Shown here: one piece after another, positions 1-7,734 of the stretch | How the letters are laid out: the number at the start of each line of letters is the position of its first letter | How positions within the stretch are numbered: position 1 is the stretch's first letter | Made by a program: the position numbers and the translations under genes | From: Caldilineales bacterium | GTDB lineage: Bacteria; Chloroflexota; Anaerolineae; JAAEKA01 | Direction of reading: 5' to 3' | Assembly: GCA_021463315.1 (NCBI GenBank) | Contig: JAJTXO010000161.1 | Span: forward strand, 1 to 7,734 | Length of the DNA: 7,734 nucleotides | Notes under the pieces: model-generated | Told to the model about the DNA's origin: nothing | The model's database searches: none | The model's input: only the letters and a program-made list of their open reading frames with translations

Positions 1-951
1 GATGTAGCCGGGCAGTCCGCCGGGGCTGTGTACCTCCAGCCGGTCGTCGAACATGCGGATCTCGATGCGCCGGCCGCCCAGCCGATAGTCGCGATGGCAG
101 ACCGCGTTGACCAGCGTCTCGCGCACCGCGATGGGTGGATACTCGGTGCGCTCCTCGCGGCGCAGCCCCTTGACCACCGCCTCCACCCGCATCTCGTGCA
201 GCAGGATCGCCCAGGTGCGTTCGATGACCTGGGCCAGCGGGCCGGTGATCTCATCGCGCCGCGTGTAGCCAGGCAAGCCGCCGGGGCCGCGCAGCTCTGT
301 GCCGCTGAAGCGGACGAAGGTCAGCCCCGATTGCGGCAGGAAGAACTGTGGCTCGAGGCCAAAGAGCAACAGGCCGGCCACGGTAGGCCTGCCTTCGGCG
401 GTCAGCGCGCCGATCTGGCGCAGCAGCCGGTCCTGCGGCAGCTTGATTTGGCGGCCCTGTTTCTCCTCGCGGTGGGCCACATAGTCCTTGATGATGTCCG
501 GGTCCAGGTCGCCCAGCTCCGCGCCCGTCACCTCCTGCATCTCGAAGTCGCCCGAGGACTTGCCCGAGGCCAGTTGGCGCACCTGCTCGCCGCCCAGCGG
601 CCGGTTTTCGCTGCCGCTGCGGATCAACACGCGGCCATCGGCCAGCGCGTGCAGTTCGGTGGAGCGGGGCACGTGGATGGCCGCGGCCGCGCCGCCGGGC
701 GTCTCGATCTGCTCCCACTCGGTGCGAATGGGCGGGCGACAGTCCAGCAGCGCGGCCCGCAGCGCCTCTTCCATCTCCTCGCCAAACAGCCCCTCGACCG
801 GCGCGCCGCCCTCCTCGATGCCCAGCAGAACCGTGCCGCCGTCCGCGTTGGCGAACGCCACCAGCGTCTCGGCCAGCCGGGCCGCGTCAGGCTGGGCCAT
901 GTATTCCGTGTTGGAGCCAGAACCAGATTTGAGGTGGGGTCTAAAGGTCAT
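1..951 (-). CDS. AlbA_2 (Schlafen-like) domain ATP-binding protein, COG2865-type putative regulator; C-terminus cut by window edge
   Basis: The reading frame is open from the ATG at 951-949 to the left edge (317 codons, no stop), so the C-terminus is missing. Residues about 10-130 look like an AlbA_2 domain; the signature AFANADGGTVLLGIEEGG is at residues 32-49. Residues about 275-317 start an HATPase-like C-terminal domain of the COG2865 type: ETLVNAVCHRDY (N282, H286, D288), then SPGGLPG (309-315). Family members are described as putative ATP-dependent regulators or helicase-like proteins, and related AlbA_2 proteins occur in defence loci; the biochemical role here is unknown. An in-frame TAA at 972-970 limits the start to ATG 951 or ATG 900. 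The 951 start is preferred because residues 1-17 extend the AlbA_2 domain upstream. It lies one base after the antitoxin stop and has no clear Shine-Dalgarno, which suggests translation by coupling. The usual EFK-like motif at the domain start appears degenerate here (EYM at 16-18). Confidence 0.85.
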   Translation of the reverse strand, partial: MTFRPHLKSGSGSNTEYMAQPDAARLAETLVAFANADGGTVLLGIEEGGAPVEGLFGEEMEEALRAALLDCRPPIRTEWEQIETPGGAAAAIHVPRSTELHALADGRVLIRSGSENRPLGGEQVRQLASGKSSGDFEMQEVTGAELGDLDPDIIKDYVAHREEKQGRQIKLPQDRLLRQIGALTAEGRPTVAGLLLFGLEPQFFLPQSGLTFVRFSGTELRGPGGLPGYTRRDEITGPLAQVIERTWAILLHEMRVEAVVKGLRREERTEYPPIAVRETLVNAVCHRDYRLGGRRIEIRMFDDRLEVHSPGGLPGYI

Positions 952-952
952 A

Positions 953-1270
953 TTACCGTGGTACGATAGTTACCTGAACGTCGGCCTCCAGGGCATCGGC
1001 GACTCGCTGTAGCGTGCGCAAGCTGGCCGTGTGTCCGCTTTCCAGGCGGGCAATGCTCGGCTGTTTCATGCCCGCTCGCTCGGCGAGCTGTCGTTGCGAA
1101 AGACCGCGCTTGATACGAAGATCGATCAGTTGCCTGATCAGCGCGAACTCAGCTTCGAGCGCTTGGTATTCTGCTTGCAACGCGGGATCATTCATCTGGC
1201 TGTCGCGATACTCGCGCCATGGTTTACCCGGGGGATTTGTCTGTTCCGATCGCGGATACTCACGAATCAT
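953..1270 (-). CDS. XRE-family HTH antitoxin, HigA-like
   Basis: This is a 105-residue protein with a Cro/C1-type helix-turn-helix at about residues 57-90 (LSQRQLAERAGMKQPSIARLESG region). Before it lies EYQALEAEFALIRQLIDLR, typical of the short antitoxins that pair with Gp49/HigB-like toxins. Such antitoxins bind and neutralise the toxin and repress their own operon through the HTH. The start at 1270 is supported by an AAGGAG Shine-Dalgarno at 1281-1276, five bases upstream and inside the toxin gene. Many homologues instead begin near the second methionine (M26, ATG at 1195-1193), but that site has no good ribosome-binding sequence. The 5' end overlaps the toxin's last 11 bases. The TAA stop at 955-953 is one base before the AlbA_2 gene. 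The toxin-first order matches HigBA rather than RelBE. The family is clear; the exact subfamily is inferred. Confidence 0.88.
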   Translation of the reverse strand: MIREYPRSEQTNPPGKPWREYRDSQMNDPALQAEYQALEAEFALIRQLIDLRIKRGLSQRQLAERAGMKQPSIARLESGHTASLRTLQRVADALEADVQVTIVPR

Positions 1271-1619
1271 CTCGGCTCCTTATCAGGTAGTCAGCCATCC
1301 GGCGTTCGGCAGTCTCAATCTCTTGCGCCGGCGTCTTGTCGGATTTCTTGGCAAATATGTGTAAGAGGACGAATTGCCGACCTGGCAACGCTGCGAATAA
1401 CACACGATAGCTGGTTGGGCGGGCATCAGCTCGGAGTTCCCACAACTTGCGGCGCAAATGCCTGGCGTGCGGCATCCTCAACTCAGCGCCATAGGTCTCC
1501 AAGAGCTCGATCGAGCGTATCACCCGAGCTCGGTCCTTGACAGATAATCTATCCAGGTATTCCTCGACCGGTGCGCGACCACGCGGGTCAATGTAGCTAA
1601 TTACCACCCACACTGACAT
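1260..1619 (-). CDS. HigB-like toxin, phage-derived Gp49-like family (RelE/ParE superfamily)
   Basis: This is a 119-residue basic protein. It carries the diagnostic pattern of Gp49/HigB-type toxins: VEEYLDRL at 18-25, MPHARHL at 49-55, LWELR at 59-63, YRVLF at 71-75, LLHIFAKKSDKTP at 85-97, and EI..AERR.ADYL at 100-112. Members are ribosome-dependent mRNA endonucleases or related RelE-fold toxins that inhibit translation until bound by the partner antitoxin; this mechanism is known for the family and not shown for this copy. The length is normal and nothing looks broken. The start at 1619 has a strong AGGAGGT Shine-Dalgarno at 1630-1624. The gene is the first of the operon and lies directly behind a good promoter (1668-1640). 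Its last bases overlap the antitoxin start. Confidence 0.9.
   Translation of the reverse strand: MSVWVVISYIDPRGRAPVEEYLDRLSVKDRARVIRSIELLETYGAELRMPHARHLRRKLWELRADARPTSYRVLFAALPGRQFVLLHIFAKKSDKTPAQEIETAERRMADYLIRSRDDS
1276..1281 (-). promoter_or_regulatory. Shine-Dalgarno AAGGAG deciding the antitoxin start
   Basis: On the minus strand AAGGAG lies five bases before the antitoxin ATG at 1270. It sits inside the last codons of the toxin gene. It favours the long antitoxin form over the internal methionine at 1195, and it allows independent, efficient antitoxin translation from the shared transcript. Confidence 0.7.
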
Positions 1620-1634
1620 TTTGACCTCCTACAG

Positions 1635-1663
1635 CCACGATGATAACACAATTGGTATCGTGG
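1635..1663. repeat. Inverted repeat over the toxin-antitoxin promoter, candidate autoregulatory operator
   Basis: A 7-base perfect inverted repeat, CCACGAT ... ATCGTGG, flanks a 15-base core. Inside it, on the minus strand, is a second, imperfect dyad of GATACCA and TGTTATC separated by four bases (6 of 7 paired). The repeat covers the spacer and the -10 box of the operon promoter. That is where an XRE antitoxin would be expected to bind to repress its own transcription. The inverted repeats are directly visible; the operator role is inferred. Confidence 0.6.
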
Positions 1664-1668
1664 GTCAA
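1640..1668 (-). promoter_or_regulatory. sigma70-like promoter of the toxin-antitoxin operon
   Basis: The minus strand carries TTGACC (1668-1663), a 17-base spacer and TATCAT (1645-1640). The -35 matches consensus at 5 of 6 positions and the -10 at 4 of 6, with ideal spacing. A start point near 1633 would leave a leader of only about 14 bases containing the AGGAGGT ribosome-binding site. The promoter lies wholly inside the 74-base gap between the gyrA stop and the toxin start, so the operon can be transcribed independently of gyrA. Confidence 0.75.
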
Positions 1669-1680
1669 CTGGGCGCCCAG
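1669..1680. repeat. Perfect 12-bp palindrome next to the -35 box
   Basis: CTGGGCGCCCAG reads identically on both strands and directly abuts the -35 box of the toxin-antitoxin promoter, 14 bases beyond the gyrA stop. As RNA it could form only a short stem with no following T tract, so it is a poor terminator. A second protein-binding site upstream of the promoter is possible. Confidence 0.45.
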
Positions 1681-1693
1681 GCGAAGCCACTCA

Positions 1694-4213
<2,520 letters not shown>

Positions 4214-4248
4214 CTTGAAATGGATACTCCGCGTGTCATGCGTGCAAG

Positions 4249-4281
4249 AAAAAGGGGCCGCTGAGCCTGCGCCGCAGCCCC
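4249..4281 (-). terminator. Intrinsic-terminator-like hairpin in the gyrA leader, candidate attenuator
   Basis: On the minus strand GGGGCTGC (4281-4274) pairs with GCGGCCCC (4261-4254) to form an 8-bp GC-rich stem with one G-T wobble and a 12-base loop. It is followed at once by five T residues (4253-4249) and then CTT. The geometry is that of a Rho-independent terminator. It lies between the likely gyrA promoter and the start codon, with no minus-strand gene upstream that it could end. A role as attenuator of gyrA is therefore inferred. Confidence 0.55.
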
Positions 4282-4291
4282 GCTGAGCCTG
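4258..4291. repeat. 12-bp direct repeat in the gyrA leader
   Basis: CCGCTGAGCCTG occurs at 4258-4269 and again, exactly, at 4280-4291, a spacing of 22 bases from start to start. One copy lies within the loop and 3' arm of the leader hairpin; the other lies just before its 5' arm in the gyrA transcript. The upstream copy contains CAGC, which can pair with GCTG of the hairpin 5' arm, so an alternative fold is possible. Confidence 0.5.
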
Positions 4292-4307
4292 GTCCAACCG
4301 CGCCCCA

Positions 4308-4335
4308 ATTATACCGCAACCAAGCCGAATCTCAT
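4308..4335 (-). promoter_or_regulatory. Probable gyrA promoter
   Basis: The minus strand has a perfect TATAAT -10 box at 4313-4308. It is preceded by 16 bases and ATGAGA (4335-4330), which matches the -35 consensus at 4 of 6 positions. Transcription would start near 4301 and give an untranslated leader of about 88 bases containing the hairpin. The position downstream of the ATG at 4387 argues against the longer gyrA reading. Confidence 0.55.
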
Positions 4336-4375
4336 AGTTCGCGGCCGTGCAACTGACGGCGCGGCTTGGCTTCAT

Positions 4376-4404
4376 TAGACGTTGCACCGGCTCTGGAGTA
4401 TAAT
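4376..4404 (+). promoter_or_regulatory. Probable promoter for the rightward cluster
   Basis: TAGACG (4376-4381, 4 of 6 to the -35 consensus) is followed by a 17-base spacer and a perfect TATAAT (4399-4404). The expected start near 4411 leaves about 45 bases before the first ATG at 4456. It is divergent from the gyrA promoter, with the two -10 boxes about 90 bases apart. Confidence 0.6.
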
Positions 4405-4455
4405 CAGCGCGCCCGACCGACTGCCCAGTTGCTTCGCATTTTACGAGGTTACGCG

Positions 4456-4613
4456 ATGGCTGTAGCTCTGAAACCCCTGATCGAAATCAAGCCGCCCGGC
4501 AGGCGACCGATGACGCTGGCCGACTTCGACGCGCTGCAGGAGCGCGACCAGGCCGGCGTATGATTGCAACGCCGACTGCCAACCACATCGCGGCGCCGCG
4601 GCGCGAGGGATAG
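4456..4613 (+). pseudogene. Short remnant resembling the N-terminus of a Uma2-family (DUF820) nuclease
   Basis: An ATG at 4456, with GAGG about seven bases upstream, opens a 35-residue frame ending in TGA at 4561-4563. Its sequence contains PPGRRPMTLADFDALQERD, very like the MTLEEFLAL opening of Uma2 proteins, which are PD-(D/E)XK-fold putative endonucleases common in Cyanobacteria and Chloroflexota. A second frame, overlapping as ATGA at 4560 and ending at 4613, encodes MIATPTANHIA. This resembles the segment that follows the YELIDGE motif in Uma2 (normally like MPAPSPRHQRI). The pieces are in order but in different frames, and the YELIDGE part between them is absent, so a deletion with frameshift and loss of the whole catalytic region is the simplest reading. 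Promoter and ribosome-binding site survive and now lead into the exporter gene. It could instead be a translated small leader peptide. Confidence 0.5.
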
Positions 4614-4619
4614 CTTTCT

Positions 4620-5267
4620 ATGCTGGATACGAACCTTTTTGTGCGCGGCCTGGTGCTGGGCTTTGCTATCGCTGCGCCGGTGGGCCCCATCGGCGTGCTC
4701 TGCATTCGCCGCACCCTGGCCGAGGGGCGGCTGGCGGGGTTGGTCGCGGGATTGGGCGCGGCCTCGGCCGACGCCATCTATGGCTTCATCACCGCCTTTG
4801 GTCTGACCTATATCTCCAGCCTGCTGCTCAGCCACCAGGCCGGCATTCGGCTGGTGGGCGGCCTCTTCCTGCTCTATCTGGGGGCCAAGACGGTGCTGGC
4901 GCCGGTGGCTGAACAGCCGCCGGCCGTTATTGCGCTGGTTCCCGCGCCGCGCGGGCTGATGGCCAACTACGCCTCGACCTTCGCGGTGACCCTGACCAAT
5001 CCCGCGACGTTGCTCTCCTATGCCGCGGTCTTTGCTGGGCTGGGCGTCGGCTCGGCCAGCGGCTCCTACGGCTCAGCGGTCCTGCTGGCGTCGGGGGTCT
5101 TTGTGGGCTCGGCGCTGTGGTGGCTGACGCTCAGCAGCGTGGTGGGCCTGCTGCACCGGCGCGTCACGCCGGCCGGGCTGCGCTGGGTCAATCGCGTTTC
5201 GGGGCTGGTCATTCTGGGCTTTGGCGTGGCCGCTCTGGCCAGCCTGCTGGCGTGGAGGGCCGGCTGA
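4620..5267 (+). CDS. LysE/RhtB-family small-molecule exporter
   Basis: This is a 215-residue integral membrane protein with about six hydrophobic segments, near residues 8-28, 40-62, 76-96, 115-140, 151-176 and 192-211. The family signature is clear: GFAIAAPVGPIGVLCIRRTL (14-33), a GxxAADxxYG-like stretch (GAASADAIYG, 46-55), a GxFLLYLGAK segment (81-90) and LTNPATLLSY (125-134). LysE/RhtB proteins export amino acids such as lysine, arginine, threonine or homoserine, or related compounds; the substrate cannot be told from sequence. The length is normal. The ATG at 4620 follows a GAGGGA about nine bases upstream. The gene is six bases beyond the Uma2-like remnant and four bases before the acetyltransferase gene, so the cluster is probably cotranscribed from 4376-4404. 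Confidence 0.88.
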   Translation: MLDTNLFVRGLVLGFAIAAPVGPIGVLCIRRTLAEGRLAGLVAGLGAASADAIYGFITAFGLTYISSLLLSHQAGIRLVGGLFLLYLGAKTVLAPVAEQPPAVIALVPAPRGLMANYASTFAVTLTNPATLLSYAAVFAGLGVGSASGSYGSAVLLASGVFVGSALWWLTLSSVVGLLHRRVTPAGLRWVNRVSGLVILGFGVAALASLLAWRAG

Positions 5268-5271
5268 GACT

Positions 5272-6081
5272 ATGGACAAGCATGATCTGTTGGCGCTCTA
5301 CGATCTGGCGGAGCGCATCCTGGCGCGGCCCGCCGGCATGCTGCGCGAGGAGACCCGCTTCGTCGTCCGGCATGTGCCGCTGGAGCCACGAAACAGCTTT
5401 CGCGATGGCTTTATCAGCTACTCACAACTGGCCGAGCACGATGTTGCGCCGGCCATCGACCAGCAGGTGCGTTTCTTCGCCTCGCTGGGTCTGGCCTTCG
5501 AGTGGAAGGTCTACGAGCACGACACGCCGCCCGATCTGCGCCAACGACTGGCTGGGTATGGCTTCGAGGTCGAAGAGGGCGAGGCCATCATGGCGCTGGC
5601 GCTGGACAATGCGCCGCCGCAACTGCTGGCCCCGGTGGCCCACGATGTGCGCCGGCTGGAAGATCCCGACCAACTGGACGACGTGATAGCCGTGCAGCGC
5701 GCGGTGTGGCAGCGGGACCTGGCCGGGCAGGCCGGCGATCTGCGCGACACCATGATCCTGCACCCGGAGCTGATCGCGGTCTATGCGGCCTATGACGCCG
5801 GCCAGCCGGTGGCCGCGGCCCGGCTCTATTACGATGGACGCAGCCCCTTTGCCAGCCTGTGGGGCGGCGCCACCGTCGCCTCGCATCGCCAGCGCGGCCT
5901 CTACACCGCGCTGCTGGCCGTGCGCGTGCAGGAGGCGATCCGCCGCGGCGCGCGCTTTCTGACCATCGACGCCAGCGCCATGAGCCGGCCCATCGTGGCC
6001 CGCTTCGGCTTTCAGCATCTGACCACGGCCTACGCCTGCAACTGGCGCGCAGACAGTCTGCTCCGAGCTCCAATCGGCTAA
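5272..6081 (+). CDS. GNAT-family N-acetyltransferase-like protein
   Basis: This 269-residue soluble protein has a C-terminal GNAT domain at about residues 125-260. The acetyl-CoA-binding motif A is visible as TVASHRQRGLYTALLAVRV (201-219; R206-Q207-R208-G209 in place of the usual Q/RxxGxG/A loop). It is followed by RRGARFLTIDAS (224-235) and RFGFQ (244-248), the usual late-domain signature. Residues 1-120 form a second region containing FEWKVYEHDTPPDLRQRL and GYGFE, as in two-part GNAT proteins whose N-terminal half is a degenerate GNAT fold. The family transfers an acetyl group from acetyl-CoA to an amine; the substrate is unknown. The ATG at 5272 is four bases after the exporter stop, with GGAGGG 12 bases upstream inside the exporter gene. 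A longer TTG start at 5221 is unlikely because it adds low-similarity residues overlapping the exporter. The neighbour suggests acetylation and export of related compounds, but that is inference. Confidence 0.82.
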   Translation: MDKHDLLALYDLAERILARPAGMLREETRFVVRHVPLEPRNSFRDGFISYSQLAEHDVAPAIDQQVRFFASLGLAFEWKVYEHDTPPDLRQRLAGYGFEVEEGEAIMALALDNAPPQLLAPVAHDVRRLEDPDQLDDVIAVQRAVWQRDLAGQAGDLRDTMILHPELIAVYAAYDAGQPVAAARLYYDGRSPFASLWGGATVASHRQRGLYTALLAVRVQEAIRRGARFLTIDASAMSRPIVARFGFQHLTTAYACNWRADSLLRAPIG

Positions 6082-6129
6082 AGCCTCGATTCCAAGAGGA
6101 CGTTTCAGCTCACCTGGAAGGGTGTCATC

Positions 6130-7734
6130 ATGGTCATCGACTTTCTCATCGAAAACTCGATCCTGCTGTTGTTTGCTGTCTCGGCCGTCGGCTATGCCAT
6201 CGGTCGCATCAAGATCAAGGGGGCCAGCCTGGGCGTGGCCGCGGTGCTGTTTGTCGGCCTGGCGGTGGGCGCGCTGGATCCCAATCTCCAACTGCCCACC
6301 GTGATCTTCGAGCTGGGCCTGGTGCTCTTCGTCTACACGGTGGGCCTGGCCAGCGGGCCGGGCTTCGTGGCCTCCCTGACGCGCGAGGGGCTGCGCAACA
6401 ACCTGGGTGCGGTGGCGGTTCTGACCGTGGCCGCGTTGATCGCCGCGGCCGCCCATCTGATCCTCGGCCTGGAGTCGCCGATCACCGCGGGCCTCTATGC
6501 GGGCGCGTTGACCAACACCCCCGCGCTGGCCGGGGTGATCGAGACGGCCAGCAGTGCGCTGCCGGAGAGCAGCGCGGACCCCACGGTGGGCTATTCGGTG
6601 GCCTATCCCATGGGGGTGCTGGGGGTGATTCTGGTCGCCTACGTGCTGCAACGCGTGTGGAAGATCGACTATTCGGCTGAGGCCCAGCGGCTGCGCGGCG
6701 GCAGCTATCTGGTGGAGCAGGAGATCAACAACGTCACGCTGCGCGTCACCCGGCCTGAGGCCATTCAAAGCACCGTGCAGGAGCTGCTGGAGCAGCATCG
6801 CTGGCACGTGGTCTTCAGCCGGCTGCTGCACGCGGGAGAGCTGCACCTGGTCAGCGGGCAGACGCAGTTCCAGTTGGGGGACATCGTCAGCGTCATCGGC
6901 GATCCTGATGAGGTGGCCGCGGTGGCCGCGGTGCTGGGCGAGTTGGTCGATCAGCCGTTGGAGCTGGATCGCAGCCACTACGACTTTCGGCGCATCTTCG
7001 TCTCCAAGCCGGCCATCGCGGGCAAGCGGATCAAGGATTTGCAGTTGCCGGAGCGCTACGGCGCGATCATCACTCGCGTGCGCCGCGGCGATGTGGACCT
7101 GCTGGCCACCGGCGACATGGTTCTGGACTTGGGCGACCGGGTGCGCGTGGTGGCTCCGCGCGGCGAAATGCGCCAGGTCTCCCGGCTCTTCGGCGATTCG
7201 TACCGGGCGCTGAGCGAGATCGATCTACTGTCGCTGGGTGTGGGCTTGGTGTTGGGCCTGCTGTTGGGCCAGATCGAGTTCCCCCTGCCGGGCGGCGGCG
7301 CCTTCTCCCTGGGCAACGCGGGCGGGCCGCTGATCGTCGGCCTGATTCTGGGCGCGCTCCGGCGCACCGGCCCGTTGGTGTGGACTCTGCCCTACAGCGC
7401 CAACCTGACCGTGCGCCAATTGGGGCTGATCATGTTGCTGGCCAGCATCGGCCTGCGCTCCGGCTACACCTTTGTGCAGACGCTGAGCCAGGGGGGCGGC
7501 GTGCAGCTCTTCGTGGCCGGCGCGGCCATCTCCTGCGCCACCGCCTTCCTGACGCTGCTGGTGGGCTACAAGCTGTTCAAGATCCCCTTTGGCCTGCTGA
7601 TGGGCATGTTGTCGGGCATCCACACGCAGCCCGGCGTGCTGGGCTTTGCGGTCGATCAGTCCCAGGATGAGCTGCCTCACGTGGGCTATGCGCTGATGTT
7701 TCCCATCGCCACCATCGGCAAGATCGCCCTGGCG
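6130..7734 (+). CDS. AspT/YidE-type putative antiporter with two RCK_C (TrkA_C) domains; C-terminus cut by window edge
   Basis: The frame gives 535 residues with no stop before the right edge, so probably only the last few tens of residues are missing. The order is that of the aspartate:alanine exchanger superfamily. Hydrophobic helices fill residues about 5-175, with GALTNTPALAGVIE at 125-138. Two soluble RCK_C-like domains follow at about 195-275 and 285-355 (QFQLGDIVSVIGD and MVLDLGDRVRVVAP). A second hydrophobic half from about 365 contains GMLSGIHTQPGVLGFA at 492-507, the counterpart of the first half's motif. AspT exchanges aspartate for alanine; most relatives have unknown substrates. 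The TNTPALA core of the first half is typical, but the second half has TQPGVLG where PAL is common, so specificity may differ. The start is the ATG at 6130, seven bases after GGAAGGG. A 48-base gap separates it from the acetyltransferase gene, and cotranscription is likely. Confidence 0.9.
   Translation, partial: MVIDFLIENSILLLFAVSAVGYAIGRIKIKGASLGVAAVLFVGLAVGALDPNLQLPTVIFELGLVLFVYTVGLASGPGFVASLTREGLRNNLGAVAVLTVAALIAAAAHLILGLESPITAGLYAGALTNTPALAGVIETASSALPESSADPTVGYSVAYPMGVLGVILVAYVLQRVWKIDYSAEAQRLRGGSYLVEQEINNVTLRVTRPEAIQSTVQELLEQHRWHVVFSRLLHAGELHLVSGQTQFQLGDIVSVIGDPDEVAAVAAVLGELVDQPLELDRSHYDFRRIFVSKPAIAGKRIKDLQLPERYGAIITRVRRGDVDLLATGDMVLDLGDRVRVVAPRGEMRQVSRLFGDSYRALSEIDLLSLGVGLVLGLLLGQIEFPLPGGGAFSLGNAGGPLIVGLILGALRRTGPLVWTLPYSANLTVRQLGLIMLLASIGLRSGYTFVQTLSQGGGVQLFVAGAAISCATAFLTLLVGYKLFKIPFGLLMGMLSGIHTQPGVLGFAVDQSQDELPHVGYALMFPIATIGKIALA

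Noticed and set aside
28..969. A 313-codon plus-strand open frame opposite the AlbA_2 gene
   Set aside because: It is rich in Arg, Ala, Gln and His with no domain, and is the complement of a clear AlbA_2 coding frame; long antisense frames are expected at this GC content.
1669..1680. Palindrome considered as the gyrA terminator
   Set aside because: Its RNA stem would be about four pairs with a tetraloop and no following T run; it is better read as a possible DNA-binding site. No convincing gyrA terminator was found.
4383..4404. TTGCAC upstream of TATAAT taken as the -35 box
   Set aside because: The spacer would be only about 11 bases, too short; TAGACG with a 17-base spacer fits better.
6084..6099. 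CCTC ... GAGG weak stem in the gap between the acetyltransferase and antiporter genes
   Set aside because: Only four base pairs with an eight-base loop and no T tract; it is not a credible terminator.
5422..6978. A 518-codon minus-strand open frame opposite the acetyltransferase and antiporter genes
   Set aside because: It spans two well-supported plus-strand genes and the gap between them, with Gln/His/Arg-rich shadow composition and no domain.

Overview
The window is GC-rich bacterial DNA, densely coding, with six recognisable protein genes, one gene remnant and two short regulatory intergenic regions. The housekeeping anchor is a full-length DNA gyrase subunit A on the minus strand. The high GC, the style of the GyrA sequence, a HigBA-type toxin-antitoxin pair beside an AlbA_2 (Schlafen-like) ATP-binding protein, and an apparent Uma2 remnant together suggest a Chloroflexota-like bacterium. 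That placement is an inference; nothing here is a phylogenetic marker that can be resolved by eye.

Layout. Positions 1-1619 (minus strand) form a compact three-gene accessory operon. It is read from right to left: a HigB/Gp49-type toxin (1619-1260), an XRE-family antitoxin (1270-953) overlapping it by 11 bp, and an AlbA_2/COG2865-type protein (951 to the left edge, truncated by the window) starting 1 base after the antitoxin stop. A strong sigma70-like promoter (TTGACC-N17-TATCAT) with nested inverted repeats lies at 1635-1668, immediately before the toxin, and a perfect 12-bp palindrome abuts its -35 box. Positions 1694-4213 (minus) hold gyrA.

Positions 4214-4455 are a divergent control region. 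On the minus strand it has a gyrA promoter followed by an intrinsic-terminator-like hairpin with a T tract in the gyrA leader (a candidate attenuator), plus a 12-bp direct repeat. On the plus strand it has a promoter with a perfect TATAAT for the rightward cluster. That cluster begins with a short remnant resembling the N-terminus of a Uma2-family nuclease (4456-4613). It continues with a LysE/RhtB-like exporter (4620-5267), a GNAT-like acetyltransferase (5272-6081, 4 bp after the exporter) and an AspT/YidE-type transporter (6130 to the right edge, missing only its C-terminal end).

How the genes may work together. The left operon looks like an autoregulated toxin-antitoxin module that has a Schlafen-like AlbA_2 protein as a translationally coupled third gene; a defence or stress role is plausible but unproven. 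The right cluster pairs small-molecule export with N-acetylation, so amino-acid or amine handling is a reasonable but unproven theme. No tRNA, rRNA, CRISPR array or insertion sequence was seen.
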